From the NCBI RefSeq assembly GCF_041102575.1, contig NZ_JBGCUE010000009.1, forward strand, positions 1 to 64,000: DNA of 64,000 nucleotides, read 5' to 3'. This document shows, one piece after another, positions 35,457 through 47,300 of this stretch (positions are counted from its first letter, which is position 1; each line of letters starts with the position of its first letter). Source of the stretch: Tenuifilum sp. 4138str (GTDB taxonomy: Bacteria > Bacteroidota > Bacteroidia > Bacteroidales > Tenuifilaceae). Below the pieces are notes generated by a model that ran no database searches, was not told where the DNA came from, and was given only the letters and a program-made list of their open reading frames with translations. The translations under genes were made by a program, and so were the position numbers.

Positions 35457-37025
35457 ATGAAAATCAAAATCATATTAATAATAGCTGTTGCAGCGACACT
35501 TGTATCGTGCCAAAGGCAAGGCTCGTCAGATATTGACAGCACTGCATACCTGGAAGAAATTACCATAAAACAGCTGCAGGACGGTTATCGCGAAAAGCGC
35601 TTTACCGTGGAGAAGGTTGTAAACGACTACCTGAAACGCATTGAACTCCTTGATAAAGAAGGCCCTTGCCTGAACTCGGTTATAGCCATCAACCCCGATG
35701 CGATAAAAATAGCCAAGGAGTTAGATGAGGAATTAGCACAAGGCAAGGTTCGTGGGCCACTTCATGGAATACCTGTAATCCTAAAAGATAACATTGATAC
35801 ACGTGACTCAATGCCAACCACTGCCGGTGCAACGGTTTTAAGGAACTCCTTCGTTGGACGCGATAGTTGGATTGCTGCAAAGCTTCGCGAGGCCGGTGCA
35901 GTAATAATAGCCAAAGCAAACCTGAGCGAATGGGCTAACTTTAGGGCGAGTCGTTCGTCGAGCGGATGGAGCGGAGTTGGCGGGCAAACCCGAAACCCAT
36001 ACGAACTTGACAGAAACCCCTGTGGGTCGAGTTCGGGGTCGGGCGTGGCCGTATCGGCTAACCTTTGTGCATTTGCCATTGGCACTGAAACCGATGGTTC
36101 AATCATGTGCCCGTCGAACAACAACGGGATTGTGGGCCTAAAGCCCACAGTTGGGCTTATTAGCCGCAGCGGTATAATTCCCATCTCGTTCACCCAGGAC
36201 ACACCAGGCCCCATGTGTCGTTCGGTTTCCGATGTGGCCTACTGCCTTGGAGCAATGGTTGGCCCCGATCCAAACGACCCAAAAACACTTGACCCTAACG
36301 CCAGGTTTTATAACGACTACACCCAGTTCCTCCGACTTGACGGGCTAATGGGAAAACGTATTGGATTTATTACCAATGCATCGGGTTTTCACCATAAGGT
36401 TGACACGCTCATGAGCAAGGCCATAAGCGATTTGCGCCGTTTTGGAGCCGAGGTGTTTGAGGTTAGCCTGCCCATACCTCAAGAAGTAAACAGTGCAGAA
36501 TTTCAGGTGTTGCTCTATGAATTTAAGGATGGTCTTAACCGCTACTTTGCCAGTTTAGGCGAAAAAGCACCAGTTAAGAGCTTAGAGGAGTTAATTTCTT
36601 TTAACCGTACCGACACTATTGAACTACGCCACTTTAACCAACATCTACTTGAACTTGCTCAAGGCAAAGGTGACCTAAACTCGCCTGAATATATAAAGGC
36701 ACTTGAAACCATGCAAAAAGGGATAAGGCAGAATGGAATTGACAAAGTGATGGACGAAAACAAACTTGACCTACTCATAATTCCAACAGGTTCGCCTGCA
36801 TGGAAAACCGATTTGATTTTAGGTGATAATTACATAGGTGGTAACACTTCGTATGCAGCCATGGCTGGTTACCCAAGCATTACCGTTCCAATGGGAAATA
36901 TCGATGGTTTGCCTGTCGGTATCTCGTTCATTGGGCGCGCCTGGTGTGAGTCAACACTTATTGAAGCAGCATACTCCTACGAGCAGGGGACAAAGCACAG
37001 AATAAAACCTAAATTAATGAAGTGA
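35457..37025 (+). CDS. Amidase signature family lipoprotein
   Basis: A 522-residue amidase-signature hydrolase with a lipoprotein signal (IAVAATLVSC, cysteine about residue 19), so it is probably membrane-anchored on the periplasmic side. The Ser-cisSer-Lys triad can be placed: Lys110 in ILKDNIDT, Ser191 in CGSSSGSG and nucleophile Ser215 in GTETDGSIMCP. PCGSSSGSGVAVSANLCAFA replaces the GatA-type GGSSGGSA. The lipobox and lack of gatB/gatC nearby argue against the tRNA amidotransferase GatA and for a hydrolase acting on exogenous amides or peptide amides. Convergent with the histidine kinase gene 29 bases away. Confidence 0.88.
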   Translation: MKIKIILIIAVAATLVSCQRQGSSDIDSTAYLEEITIKQLQDGYREKRFTVEKVVNDYLKRIELLDKEGPCLNSVIAINPDAIKIAKELDEELAQGKVRGPLHGIPVILKDNIDTRDSMPTTAGATVLRNSFVGRDSWIAAKLREAGAVIIAKANLSEWANFRASRSSSGWSGVGGQTRNPYELDRNPCGSSSGSGVAVSANLCAFAIGTETDGSIMCPSNNNGIVGLKPTVGLISRSGIIPISFTQDTPGPMCRSVSDVAYCLGAMVGPDPNDPKTLDPNARFYNDYTQFLRLDGLMGKRIGFITNASGFHHKVDTLMSKAISDLRRFGAEVFEVSLPIPQEVNSAEFQVLLYEFKDGLNRYFASLGEKAPVKSLEELISFNRTDTIELRHFNQHLLELAQGKGDLNSPEYIKALETMQKGIRQNGIDKVMDENKLDLLIIPTGSPAWKTDLILGDNYIGGNTSYAAMAGYPSITVPMGNIDGLPVGISFIGRAWCESTLIEAAYSYEQGTKHRIKPKLMK

Positions 37026-37053
37026 GTGAAAAGATTCTTGCATTAAACCCCGC

Positions 37054-38469
37054 TTAATTGACCAAAGGTAACGATACCACCACTGTTGTTCCCTTTTTAA
37101 CCTCAGAAAAGAATGTAATGCTCCCTTTGTGTTCATTTACAATTTTATAGGCAATTGAAAGACCTAAACCAGTTCCCTGTTGAGGGCTTTTAGTTGTAAA
37201 GAATGGTTCGGTTATTCTGGGTAAAATATCCTTTTCAATGCCACAGCCATTGTCTTGAATGGAAATAACAGCGTGTTGGTTTTTGAGCTCTGTTACCACA
37301 ATAATCTCACCTTGATTCTCTATTGCCTGAATAGCGTTCAGTAGTATATTGGTAAATACCTGGTGCAGCTTTCCAATATTACCTTTAATTCTTATATCGC
37401 TATCAGCATACTTTTTTTGGATTTGAATTCTATCCTTATACTGGTTTTGTAGAATAAGCAAGCAATTATCAACAATAGCATGGATATTACAGTCGTCATT
37501 AAGTTCCTTACTATCCTTGCTGAATTGATTTAACCCCCGAACAATTGCGGTAACCCTATCAATTCCCAGTTTCATGCTACCTAACAAAGGCGATACTTTT
37601 TCCAGGTAATCCGGAAGCTCAATTGTGAAAAAGTTGTTAAGTCCAAGATAAGCCCCCATGATAAAGTTAAGCGGATTATTAATCTCATGGGCCACACCAG
37701 CTGTTAGAACACCCAGAGAGGCCATTTTTTCAGCTTCAAATAGTTTCATCTGAACCGTCTTGAGATTGTGGAGCGCATCCTCAAGTTCCGACTTTTGTTT
37801 TGAAATAAGCTCGTTTTTCTTATTAAGTTCTTCATTTATTGATTTAAGTTCCTCGTTGGCTGCCTTTAGTTCACAGGTACGCTCAACAACAAGTTTCTCG
37901 AGGTTGTTCTTGTAGTTCAAAATATTGCTGTGTAACCGGGCATTCTGAATTGCAATTGCCAATTGGTTGGCTACCGTTTGGGCAAGCGCAACTTCATGGT
38001 TGGTAAATTTTCTTGAACGCTTACAAGTTCCTAGGATTAGTACTCCAATTGCCTCGTTCTGCTGTACAAAGGGTAAATACAACAAGCTCCTCAGGTTGCG
38101 AAGTTTTACAACCATTGACTCAGCAGGCGATAAATCAGCGGTTAAGGTGTCGTCAAGAGCTATAGGTTTCAATCCATTAATAGCTCTTTTAACATGAGGG
38201 TGATCTTCAAGCCAAGCCTTTCTGAGCGCTTCGGGCATATCGGGGTTGAGGGGTGGCGTTGTGGCACCCAACCAAAGTTCCTGTTCATTCTCCAGAATGT
38301 AAATAGCGGCACTTTCAATCTGGAGCAACCTCGAAATTCCATCACTTATTGTTTGGAGTACACTATCGTAGTCGAAGGAGCTAATAATACTATGTCCAAT
38401 CTCAATTATTGTATTCAGCTCATTCAGTACTCTTTTCTTTTTATATTTATCGGGGGTTACCATAGCCAC
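37054..38469 (-). CDS. GAF-domain sensor histidine kinase
   Basis: A 471-residue soluble sensor kinase: GAF domain at about residues 25-185, a coiled coil (about 190-245, with repeated NEELKSINEELNKK), HisKA with phosphoacceptor His261 in GVAHEINNPLNF, and an HATPase domain with N box (FTNILLNAIQAI), G1 (DNGCGIEKD) and G2 (GTGLGLSIA). No membrane segment, so it senses a cytosolic signal. There is no response regulator beside it. It belongs to the ZraS/AtoS-like HisKA group with the HEINNP motif. Confidence 0.92.
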   Translation of the reverse strand: MAMVTPDKYKKKRVLNELNTIIEIGHSIISSFDYDSVLQTISDGISRLLQIESAAIYILENEQELWLGATTPPLNPDMPEALRKAWLEDHPHVKRAINGLKPIALDDTLTADLSPAESMVVKLRNLRSLLYLPFVQQNEAIGVLILGTCKRSRKFTNHEVALAQTVANQLAIAIQNARLHSNILNYKNNLEKLVVERTCELKAANEELKSINEELNKKNELISKQKSELEDALHNLKTVQMKLFEAEKMASLGVLTAGVAHEINNPLNFIMGAYLGLNNFFTIELPDYLEKVSPLLGSMKLGIDRVTAIVRGLNQFSKDSKELNDDCNIHAIVDNCLLILQNQYKDRIQIQKKYADSDIRIKGNIGKLHQVFTNILLNAIQAIENQGEIIVVTELKNQHAVISIQDNGCGIEKDILPRITEPFFTTKSPQQGTGLGLSIAYKIVNEHKGSITFFSEVKKGTTVVVSLPLVN

Positions 38470-38650
38470 TTAAAACACGTTTTAACTCTAGCCCAAACCA
38501 GATTGCTACAATAAATTTACAAGAAATTGTTTTTAAAGTCAAGTGGTAAAAATGAAAATTTACACCGGGAAGGAGAAAATTACAGGTAAACCGAAACTTA
38601 GCATTCTTTTTTTTATCAACCTATATGATTTTTAAGAAAAATCATGTAGG

Positions 38651-38683
38651 TTTGTATGATAGTGAAGCAAGTATTTATACTTG
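38651..38683 (+). promoter_or_regulatory. Probable promoter of the WG-repeat gene
   Basis: TTTG at 38651 and TATACTTG at 38676-38683 (one mismatch to TAnnTTTG) with 21 bases between, shortly before the start codon. Confidence 0.4.
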
Positions 38684-38707
38684 TGCCCTAACATTAATAT
38701 GTTGGCT

Positions 38708-39607
38708 ATGCAAAAATATCTACTCGCACTAGTTGCTGTTTTGGCGTTTAGTTTTGTACATGGGCAGCAAGCCGGGGGTAAAAAGCGGCAACCTAAAGGG
38801 CCATACCCCAACGACTGGGTTTTGGTGGAAAAGGGTGGCTCATTTGGATTTATTTCCAGCACCGGCAAGGAGATTATTAAGCCACAATACACACGTATTC
38901 ATCCTTTCGATGAGTTTCAGCGGGGGTGGGCAATGGTTGAAAAGGATGGATTTTTTGGATTTATCTCGGCCGAGGGCAAAGAGATTATCAAACCCCAGTA
39001 CACAAAAATTTACCCCTTTGGTGACTTTAACCGCGGATGGGCAATGGTGGAGGTGAACGGTAAGTTTGGATTCATATCGGTTGAGGGTCGTGAAATCATC
39101 AAGCCAATTTATAGTAAAATTTACCCTATCGGCGAGTTCTACAAAAACCTAGCCATGGTTGAGAAAGATGGATTAATTGGCTTTATATCGCTCGATGGAA
39201 GGGAAGTTCTAAAACCCCAGTATCAGAAAGTGCATCCGTTTGGCGAATACCAAAAGGATTGGGCATTGGTTGAAAAGGATGGTTTTCTTGGCTTTATCAA
39301 TGGCGAAGGGAGAGAAATTGTTAAACCACAATACTCAAAAATCAGTCAGTTTAACGAGTACCAAAAGGGTTGGGCGTTAGTACAGCGCGACAACTACATG
39401 GGATTTATTAACTCCGAGGGCAAGGAAATAGTTAAACCACAGTACACCCAGATCATGCCTTTTGACCAGGTGCAAAGGGGTTGGGCTCTTGTGGAACGCG
39501 ATGGCCTTTGGGGTTTTATTTCGAGCGAAGGCCGGGAAGTGGTAAAACCAAAGTACGAAAAGATTAGTCTTAACGATTCCACTGCCTTCCAAAAGACAAG
39601 GCCATAA
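38708..39607 (+). CDS. WG-repeat protein, exported
   Basis: A protein of about 299 residues made of a signal peptide (MQKYLLALVAVLAFSFVHG) and seven WG (KWG) repeats of 37 residues. Each repeat reads roughly GF(I)S.EG.EI(I/V)KPQY.KI.PF.....GWA(L/M)VE(K/R)DG. Start chosen at ATG 38708 because it gives a compact signal peptide; ATG 38699 is three codons earlier. The repeats probably form a beta-propeller-like or solenoid surface exposed in the periplasm or outside. Function of WG proteins is not established. A DUF4199 gene follows 69 bases later on the same strand. Confidence 0.85.
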   Translation: MQKYLLALVAVLAFSFVHGQQAGGKKRQPKGPYPNDWVLVEKGGSFGFISSTGKEIIKPQYTRIHPFDEFQRGWAMVEKDGFFGFISAEGKEIIKPQYTKIYPFGDFNRGWAMVEVNGKFGFISVEGREIIKPIYSKIYPIGEFYKNLAMVEKDGLIGFISLDGREVLKPQYQKVHPFGEYQKDWALVEKDGFLGFINGEGREIVKPQYSKISQFNEYQKGWALVQRDNYMGFINSEGKEIVKPQYTQIMPFDQVQRGWALVERDGLWGFISSEGREVVKPKYEKISLNDSTAFQKTRP

Positions 39608-39676
39608 TGGAATACTTTGATTCTTGCCGGGTTTACTCAAAGAACTTGTTCAAACAAACCACAATCTAGAAAAAAC

Positions 39677-40168
39677 ATGGGTAGATTCCGAATTGAAGCC
39701 AAATGGGCATTAATATTTTCGCTAATGACCTTGGCTTGGATGGTGCTTGAAAAGGTATCGGGGTTACACGGGAAATATATTGATTACCAGTATTACCTCA
39801 CAAATCTTTTTGCTATCCCAGCTATAGCTGTAATGGTTCTGGCATTAAAGGATAAAAAACAAAATTTCTTTCATGGCAACATGAGCTACCTGAATGGCTT
39901 AATTACTGGTATTGTGCTCTCCCTATTCATTGCGATTTTAAGCCCCTTAACCCAGTGGATAATATCGTATGTGATTTCACCCGAGTATTTCCCAAATGTT
40001 ATAAAACGTTCTGTGGAATTGGGTTACTACAAGTCTGTTGCTGAAGCTGAAGCCTTTTTCAACTACAAAAATTTTGCTATTCAGAGTGCTATTGGTGCAT
40101 TGGTAATGGGAATTTTAACCACTGCTATTGCTATGATATTTATTAGGACAAAGGGTTCGAATAAGTAA
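39677..40168 (+). CDS. DUF4199 membrane protein
   Basis: A 163-residue protein with four hydrophobic segments and the DUF4199 layout common in Bacteroidota (KWALIFSLMTLAWMV, YYLTNLFAIPAIAVMVLAL, then GIVLSLFIAILSPL and a final helix AIGALVMGILTTAIAMIFI). Start set at 39677, where MGRFRIEAKW precedes the first helix; the frame is open 20 codons farther upstream but that part is not hydrophobic or conserved-looking. Function unknown. Confidence 0.8.
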   Translation: MGRFRIEAKWALIFSLMTLAWMVLEKVSGLHGKYIDYQYYLTNLFAIPAIAVMVLALKDKKQNFFHGNMSYLNGLITGIVLSLFIAILSPLTQWIISYVISPEYFPNVIKRSVELGYYKSVAEAEAFFNYKNFAIQSAIGALVMGILTTAIAMIFIRTKGSNK

Positions 40169-40277
40169 CCTTATCGCATTCCTGCTGTCAACCTACTATT
40201 AATAGTTTTTCACATTTAATCAATTCAAAATTTAATATAAGTTTTACCGCCATAAACTTCATAATCAAATTTTTTTA

Positions 40278-40285
40278 TATATTTG
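40278..40285 (+). promoter_or_regulatory. Probable -7 element of the methionine operon
   Basis: TATATTTG is an exact TAnnTTTG match about 40 bases ahead of the SAM-I aptamer. No clear -33 TTG. Confidence 0.45.
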
Positions 40286-40325
40286 TTGCCATCGAATGCC
40301 ATTCTTTTTAGATAAAGAAGGGTTT

Positions 40326-40433
40326 GAATTATAGAGAAGAGCGGAGAGAACAGGCTCAATGAAGCTCTAGCAACCTGCCCCCCAAAAGGCAAGGTGCTAA
40401 AACCTGACCCGAGAGGGTAATTATAACTCTAAA
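40326..40433 (+). promoter_or_regulatory. SAM-I riboswitch (S box)
   Basis: The aptamer core is recognisable in order: AGAGCGGAGAGAACAGGCTC, then AATGAAGCTCTAGCAACC, then AAGGTGCTAAAACCTGACC, with a weak P1 between TAGAG near 40333 and CTCTA near 40428. It precedes metY by about 250 bases and should switch the whole methionine operon off when S-adenosylmethionine is abundant. I see no intrinsic terminator between aptamer and metY, so the mode of control (translational, or through the small frame at 40444) is open. Confidence 0.88.
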
Positions 40434-40443
40434 CTCTGATGTT

Positions 40444-40563
40444 ATGCAAAGTAAACATCTCAACAGTATTGAATTATGCGCAATCAGTTCTTTTGCGCTA
40501 AACAATTTACTTTTTAGGCTTTCCCACTCTCTTTCAATGCGAATGCGCCCCTGCGCGCAATAG
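40444..40563 (+). CDS. Possible 39-residue leader frame between SAM riboswitch and metY
   Basis: ATG at 40444, ten bases after the aptamer, TAG at 40561-40563. The peptide begins MQSKHLNSIELCAISSFALN and ends with a Met/Arg/Cys-containing tail (SMRMRPCAQ). GCGCAA...TTGCGC (40479-40499) forms a hairpin inside it, and AAAGTAAAC/GTTTA-type complementarity links its start with 40499-40512. Two more hairpins follow before metY: TTTAGCC...GGCTAAA (40586-40617) and TTGCCT...AGGCAA (40620-40637). It may be a genuine leader peptide or chance; codon use gives no decision at this length. Confidence 0.35.
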   Translation: MQSKHLNSIELCAISSFALNNLLFRLSHSLSMRMRPCAQ

Positions 40564-40634
40564 CTAATTCATAAAACCTATTGGTTTTAGCCTGCATGCC
40601 GTTTGCGGCGGGCTAAACAATTGCCTACGCATAG

Positions 40635-41984
<1,350 letters not shown>

Positions 41985-42035
41985 CTCAAAGCAATTTAAT
42001 ACATTGTGGCAGAAATCTTTTAAAAAAAAACCGAC

Positions 42036-43055
42036 ATGAAAGTAACGGAAGGCAACCTGGAACTTAAAACACTCCAACTTGAATGTGGCGAAGTGCTATA
42101 CGATGTAAACATTCGTTACCATATACTAGGCGATATTCAAAAAAATCCCGAGAGAGTTATTTGGATTTGCCACGCCTTTACGGCCAACAGTAATCCGGCC
42201 GACTGGTGGCCCGAGATGGTTGGACAAGGTAGGTTGTTCGACCCTGAAAAATACACTGTGGTATGCGCCAACATCATTGGCTCATGCTATGGTTCAACCG
42301 GGCCTATGAGCGTTAACCCTAAAACAGGCAAACCTTACCTCAGGAGCTTTCCGTTAGTTACCATCCGCGATGTTGTTACTGCGCACCAAATACTTAAGGA
42401 GCACCTTGGTATTGACAAAATATGGGTATTAACCGGCGGTTCAATTGGAGGATTCCAGGCCATGGAATGGGAATGTATGTATCCCGGCACAACCGAGAAT
42501 CTCATACTGATTGCCACTGCTGCCGAGGCTTCGCCTTGGGTTAAAGCATTCAGCCAATCGCAACGGCTTGCAATACTTGCCGATGGAACCTTTGACGATG
42601 CTAATCCAAACGGAGGTAAAGCAGGGCTTAAAGCAGCGCGTAGCATTGCGCTGCTTAGCTACCGCGGACGCAGCAGCTACAACCTTACCCAACAGGATAC
42701 TGACCCAAATCAGTTATCGGACTTTAAAGCCTGCACATACCAGGACTACCAGGGCGATAAACTGGTTAAGCGGTTCGACGCCTACTCCTATTTCGCCCTG
42801 AGCCTAATGCTCGATAGCCATAACATGGGCAGAGGTAGAGTAAACAATGAAGCGGCTTTAAACTCAATAAAAGCACGAACACTGGTTGTGGGTATCGATA
42901 GCGATATACTTTTCCCGGTTGAGGAGCAACATTTCATTGCAGACCACATCCCAAGCGCGGTTTACCGCGAAATTCACTCCCAGTTCTGCCACGATGGATT
43001 TCTGATTGAGTACCAACAGCTAACATCGATTATCAGCGAATTCATCAACCTTTAA
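42036..43055 (+). CDS. metX: Homoserine O-acetyltransferase
   Basis: A 339-residue alpha/beta-hydrolase-fold enzyme that acetylates homoserine with acetyl-CoA. Catalytic triad: Ser136 in GGSIGGFQAMEW, Asp290 in DSDILFP, His319 in FCHDGFL. It is 51 bases downstream of metY and 13 before the homoserine dehydrogenase gene. Whether it prefers acetyl- or succinyl-CoA cannot be read with certainty from sequence, but pairing with metY supports acetyl. Confidence 0.95.
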   Translation: MKVTEGNLELKTLQLECGEVLYDVNIRYHILGDIQKNPERVIWICHAFTANSNPADWWPEMVGQGRLFDPEKYTVVCANIIGSCYGSTGPMSVNPKTGKPYLRSFPLVTIRDVVTAHQILKEHLGIDKIWVLTGGSIGGFQAMEWECMYPGTTENLILIATAAEASPWVKAFSQSQRLAILADGTFDDANPNGGKAGLKAARSIALLSYRGRSSYNLTQQDTDPNQLSDFKACTYQDYQGDKLVKRFDAYSYFALSLMLDSHNMGRGRVNNEAALNSIKARTLVVGIDSDILFPVEEQHFIADHIPSAVYREIHSQFCHDGFLIEYQQLTSIISEFINL

Positions 43056-43068
43056 AAAATCAACAGAA

Positions 43069-44385
43069 ATGGAAACTTTAACATTCACAAATACACGTAA
43101 AAACTCAAAGTTAAACGGAGTAAACCAACAGGTTATTGGTCTTTTCGGACTTGGCAATGTGGGCAATGCGCTTTACCACGTAATTGCTGAAATTACAAAG
43201 AGCAAAGCATACATAAAGCGCATCTGTGTTAAGCAACGCCATAAAAACAGGGAGGTTCCACACGAATTAATTACCTACAATGCTGCGGATATAATTAACG
43301 ATGAGGAAATTAACCTGATTGTTGAACTTATCGATAACGCCAATGAAGCATACCACATAGTAAAATCGGCGTTGCTTAGCGGCAAGAGTGTGGTTTCAGG
43401 TAACAAAACCATGCTGGCACACCATCTTCCGGAACTAATAGCCATACAGCATGAAACGGGATCGGCTTTGCTTTACGATGCTTCAGCATGTGGGAGTATA
43501 CCTGTAATTCGGAACCTTGAAGAATACTACGACAACGACCTTTTAGAATCGATTCGTGGCATCCATAATGGCTCAACAAACTATATCCTCTCCAACGTAT
43601 TCAGCCAAGGGGTAGATTATCATTGGGCGCTAAAACAAGCACAGGAACTGGGCTTTGCCGAAAGCAACCCCGATTTTGATGTGCTAGGATTCGATGCACT
43701 CTATAAGCTGATAATACTTGCCGTGCATGGATTTGGTACATACGTTCACCCTAGCGATGCCTTCTGCTATGGCATAAACAATCTTAAGGCTTACGACATA
43801 CAGTTTGCCCGTGAAAAGGGGAAAAAGTTCAAACTGGTTGCTCAGCTCCAAAAGCTAAATGCCGACTACTTTACGCTTTTTGTTATCCCAACACTGGTAG
43901 AACCCTCGGACTATATCTATAATGTTGAGAATGAGTTTAACGGGGTGGTTGTTGAGGGACAATACTACGACCGGCAATTCATGTTTGGTAAAGGTGCGGG
44001 CGGATACCCAACCGGTTCGGCTGTGCTGAGCGATATTACAGCTCGCTTCCATAACTACCGCTACGAGTATAAAAAGCAAAAATACTTTACGCCACCAGCC
44101 TATTCAACAGACGTTGAGCTGGAGCTCTATATCCGATACCACAACCTAACTGATGTCAGTATTTTTGGGGAACGCAAGGTTACAGAACAACATTTCGCCA
44201 CCGATTTCCGATGGGAAATAGCATGGGTAAAGCTCAATGAGCTTATCAGAGTAAAGGAGTTGCTTCCAAAGTTAAACCTGTTTCTTGCTTTTACCGGTAA
44301 TTTTAGGTTTAGCCCTATTGACAAGGCACTATCAAGCAAGGTAACTTGTGCTGATGATTACCAACCTATTGTTGATGCATTCTGA
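43069..44385 (+). CDS. Homoserine dehydrogenase
   Basis: A 438-residue stand-alone homoserine dehydrogenase that reduces aspartate semialdehyde to homoserine. NAD(P)-binding motif [14 protein letters not shown] is at about residues 23-36; the catalytic part reads [15 protein letters not shown] and [28 protein letters not shown] with the expected Asp and Lys. The C-terminal 130 residues are not a recognisable ACT domain. In many Bacteroidota this activity is fused to aspartokinase, so a separate copy inside a SAM-controlled methionine operon is likely a dedicated supply for that branch. Overlaps the metH start. Confidence 0.92.
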   Translation: METLTFTNTRKNSKLNGVNQQVIGLFGLGNVGNALYHVIAEITKSKAYIKRICVKQRHKNREVPHELITYNAADIINDEEINLIVELIDNANEAYHIVKSALLSGKSVVSGNKTMLAHHLPELIAIQHETGSALLYDASACGSIPVIRNLEEYYDNDLLESIRGIHNGSTNYILSNVFSQGVDYHWALKQAQELGFAESNPDFDVLGFDALYKLIILAVHGFGTYVHPSDAFCYGINNLKAYDIQFAREKGKKFKLVAQLQKLNADYFTLFVIPTLVEPSDYIYNVENEFNGVVVEGQYYDRQFMFGKGAGGYPTGSAVLSDITARFHNYRYEYKKQKYFTPPAYSTDVELELYIRYHNLTDVSIFGERKVTEQHFATDFRWEIAWVKLNELIRVKELLPKLNLFLAFTGNFRFSPIDKALSSKVTCADDYQPIVDAF

Positions 44386-47300
44386 ACATCGATTTTATGG
44401 AAATACAACAGTTTTGAGGGAGTTACTGAAAAGCAGGATACTGGTGCTGGATGGTGCCATGGGCACCATGATTCAAAGGTACAGACTAAAGGAGGAGGAT
44501 TTTAGAGGCGATATTCTCAAGAGTCACCCGGTAAACCTTAAGGGCGACAACGACCTGCTTAACCTTACCCGCCCCGATGTGATAGGGCAGATACACCGTG
44601 CCTACCTTGAGGCCGGAGCCGACATAATTGAAACCAACACCTTTAACTCCACACGCATTTCGCAATCGGACTACGGGTTGGAGCAAATGGTTTACGAGTT
44701 AAACCTAGCCGGAGCCAGGCTTGCCCGTTCCATTGCCGATGAGTTCAGTAATGCCAATTCACAAAAACCGCGATTTGTAGCCGGTTCCATAGGGCCAACC
44801 AACCGTACTGCCAGCATGTCGCCCGATGTGGAGCGTCCTGGCTACCGTGCAGTAACCTTTGACCAGCTTGTAAGCGCATACACAGAGCAAGCTGAAGCGC
44901 TTATTGATGGTGGGGTTGATATTCTGCTAATTGAAACCATATTCGATACCCTTAACGCCAAAGCTGCGCTGTTAGCCATTTCAGAGATACTTGAACGCAG
45001 AGGTATAGATATCCCTGTTATGGTGTCGGCAACCATAGCCGATAACGGGGGACGGTTGCTTACCGGGCAAACCCTTGAGGCATTTGTCTGCTCTGTATCG
45101 CACTTCCCGCTACTGAGCATTGGCTTGAACTGCGCCTTTGGCGCAGAACAGATGTATCCGTTTGTCGAGGAGCTTTCGGCTATTACTCCATTTTTTGTTA
45201 GCGCACACCCCAATGCAGGGCTACCAAATCAGTTTGGGGAATACGACCAATCGGCGCAGGAAATGGCTGAAATTGTTGAGCAAATGCTAGCCAATGGGCT
45301 GGTAAACATTGTAGGAGGATGTTGCGGAACCACACCCAAGCACATTGAACTTGTTGCCAACCTGGCCCAACGCTATAAACCCAGGATTATACCAGAAATT
45401 CCACGCCATACTCGACTTAGCGGTTTGGAATTGCTTGAGATAAGACCCGAAAGCAATTTCATCAACATTGGTGAGCGAACCAATGTGGCAGGGTCAAAAA
45501 AGTTTGCCCGCTTAATAGCCGAAGGTAAGTATGCCGAGGCCCTTTCGGTTGCCCGCGAACAGGTTGAGGGTGGCGCCCAGGCTATTGACATTTGCATGGA
45601 CGACGCCCTAATTGATGCTCCAAGAGCGATGACTGAATTCCTAAACCTGATAGCATCGGAACCCGACGTTGCCCGTATTCCTGTAATGATTGATTCATCG
45701 CGTTTCGATGTAATTGAGGCGGGGCTAAAATGCACTCAGGGCAAAAGCTTAGTAAACTCAATAAGTTTGAAAGAGGGTGAAACGGAGTTTGCCCGTAGGG
45801 CAAAAGCTATTAAACGGTATGGCGCCGCAGTGGTTGTAATGCTTTTCGACGAAAGCGGGCAGGCTGTTACTACCGAGCACCGCTGCCGTGTTGCCGAACG
45901 TAGCTACCGAATTTTAACCGAAAAGGTTGGCTTTTCGCCTGAGGATATCATTATCGACCCAAATATTCTTGCCATTGGAACAGGCATGGTTGAACATTCA
46001 ACACAAGCCGTTAGCTTTATTGAAACCATAAAATGGATAAAACAGAACCTACCCTACGCCAAGGTTAGCGGTGGCGTTAGTAACCTTTCATTCTCGTTCA
46101 GGGGCAACAACCTGGTAAGGGAGGCCATTCACTCGGTATTCCTTTACCACGCCATTCAGGCAGGTATGGATATGGGTATTGTAAACCCATCGTTGCTGAT
46201 GGTTTACACCGATATTGAACCAAATTTACTTAAACTCACTGAGGACTTAGTGCTAAATCGCCGGCGCGACGCAACCGAAAGGCTTTTGGCCTATGCCAGT
46301 AAGCTTGAAGAAACCGACCTGCAGCATCACAAAACCGACGACTGGCGTTTACTACCCGTTGAGCAAAGGCTTAAGCACTCACTTATCAAGGGAACCGATG
46401 AGTTTATTCGGGTTGATGTGGAGGAAGCCTACAACAAGCTGAAATCGCCTATCAGTGTAATTGAGGGGCCATTGATGGATGGAATGCGCGAGGTGGGCAA
46501 TCTTTTTGGTACAGGCCGAATGTTTCTGCCCCAGGTTGTTAAAAGTGCGCGCGTAATGAAACAGGCTGTAAAGGTTTTGGAACCCTACCTCGAAGCGCAA
46601 GCAATGGATTCAAAAAGGACAGAACAAAAGAAAATAGTACTGGCAACCGTAAAAGGCGATGTTCACGATATTGGTAAGAATATTGTTGGTGTGGTTCTCG
46701 CCTGCAACGGTTACAGCATCATCGATTTGGGGGTAATGGTACCAGCCGAGAGAATTGTGGATGAAGTAAAAGCAAGTAAAGCCGATATTGTTGGCCTTAG
46801 CGGCCTTATCACCCCCTCGCTCGACGAGATGGTACATGTGATAAAGGAACTAAAACGAAACGGCATTAACATCCCGGTTCTCATTGGTGGTGCTACCACA
46901 TCGGAACTACATACTGCCCTTAAAATCGCACCTGAATACTCGGGAGCAGTTGTCCATGTTAGGGATGCCTCACAGGCAAGCGGCATTGTTGCCAGTTTGC
47001 TAAGCACTGACAAGTCCGCAAGTACCATAAATGCCTACCAAAAGCGTTACCACCAACTACGCGAAAACTATTCAGGGAGTAAAACTGTTTTAGTTCCAAT
47101 TGAGCAAGCTCGCAGGAATAGCCTTAAGCTGAACTGGGATAGTTACAAACCAGTTAAGCCGAAACAAACAGGTATCAATACCTTAAGCAATATCGATGTA
47201 AATGAGCTAATTCCATATATCGATTGGACATTCTTTTTCAGAGCATGGGGTTTAAAGGGCCGTTACCCCGATATACTTACCGATCCTGTTCATGGCAGCG

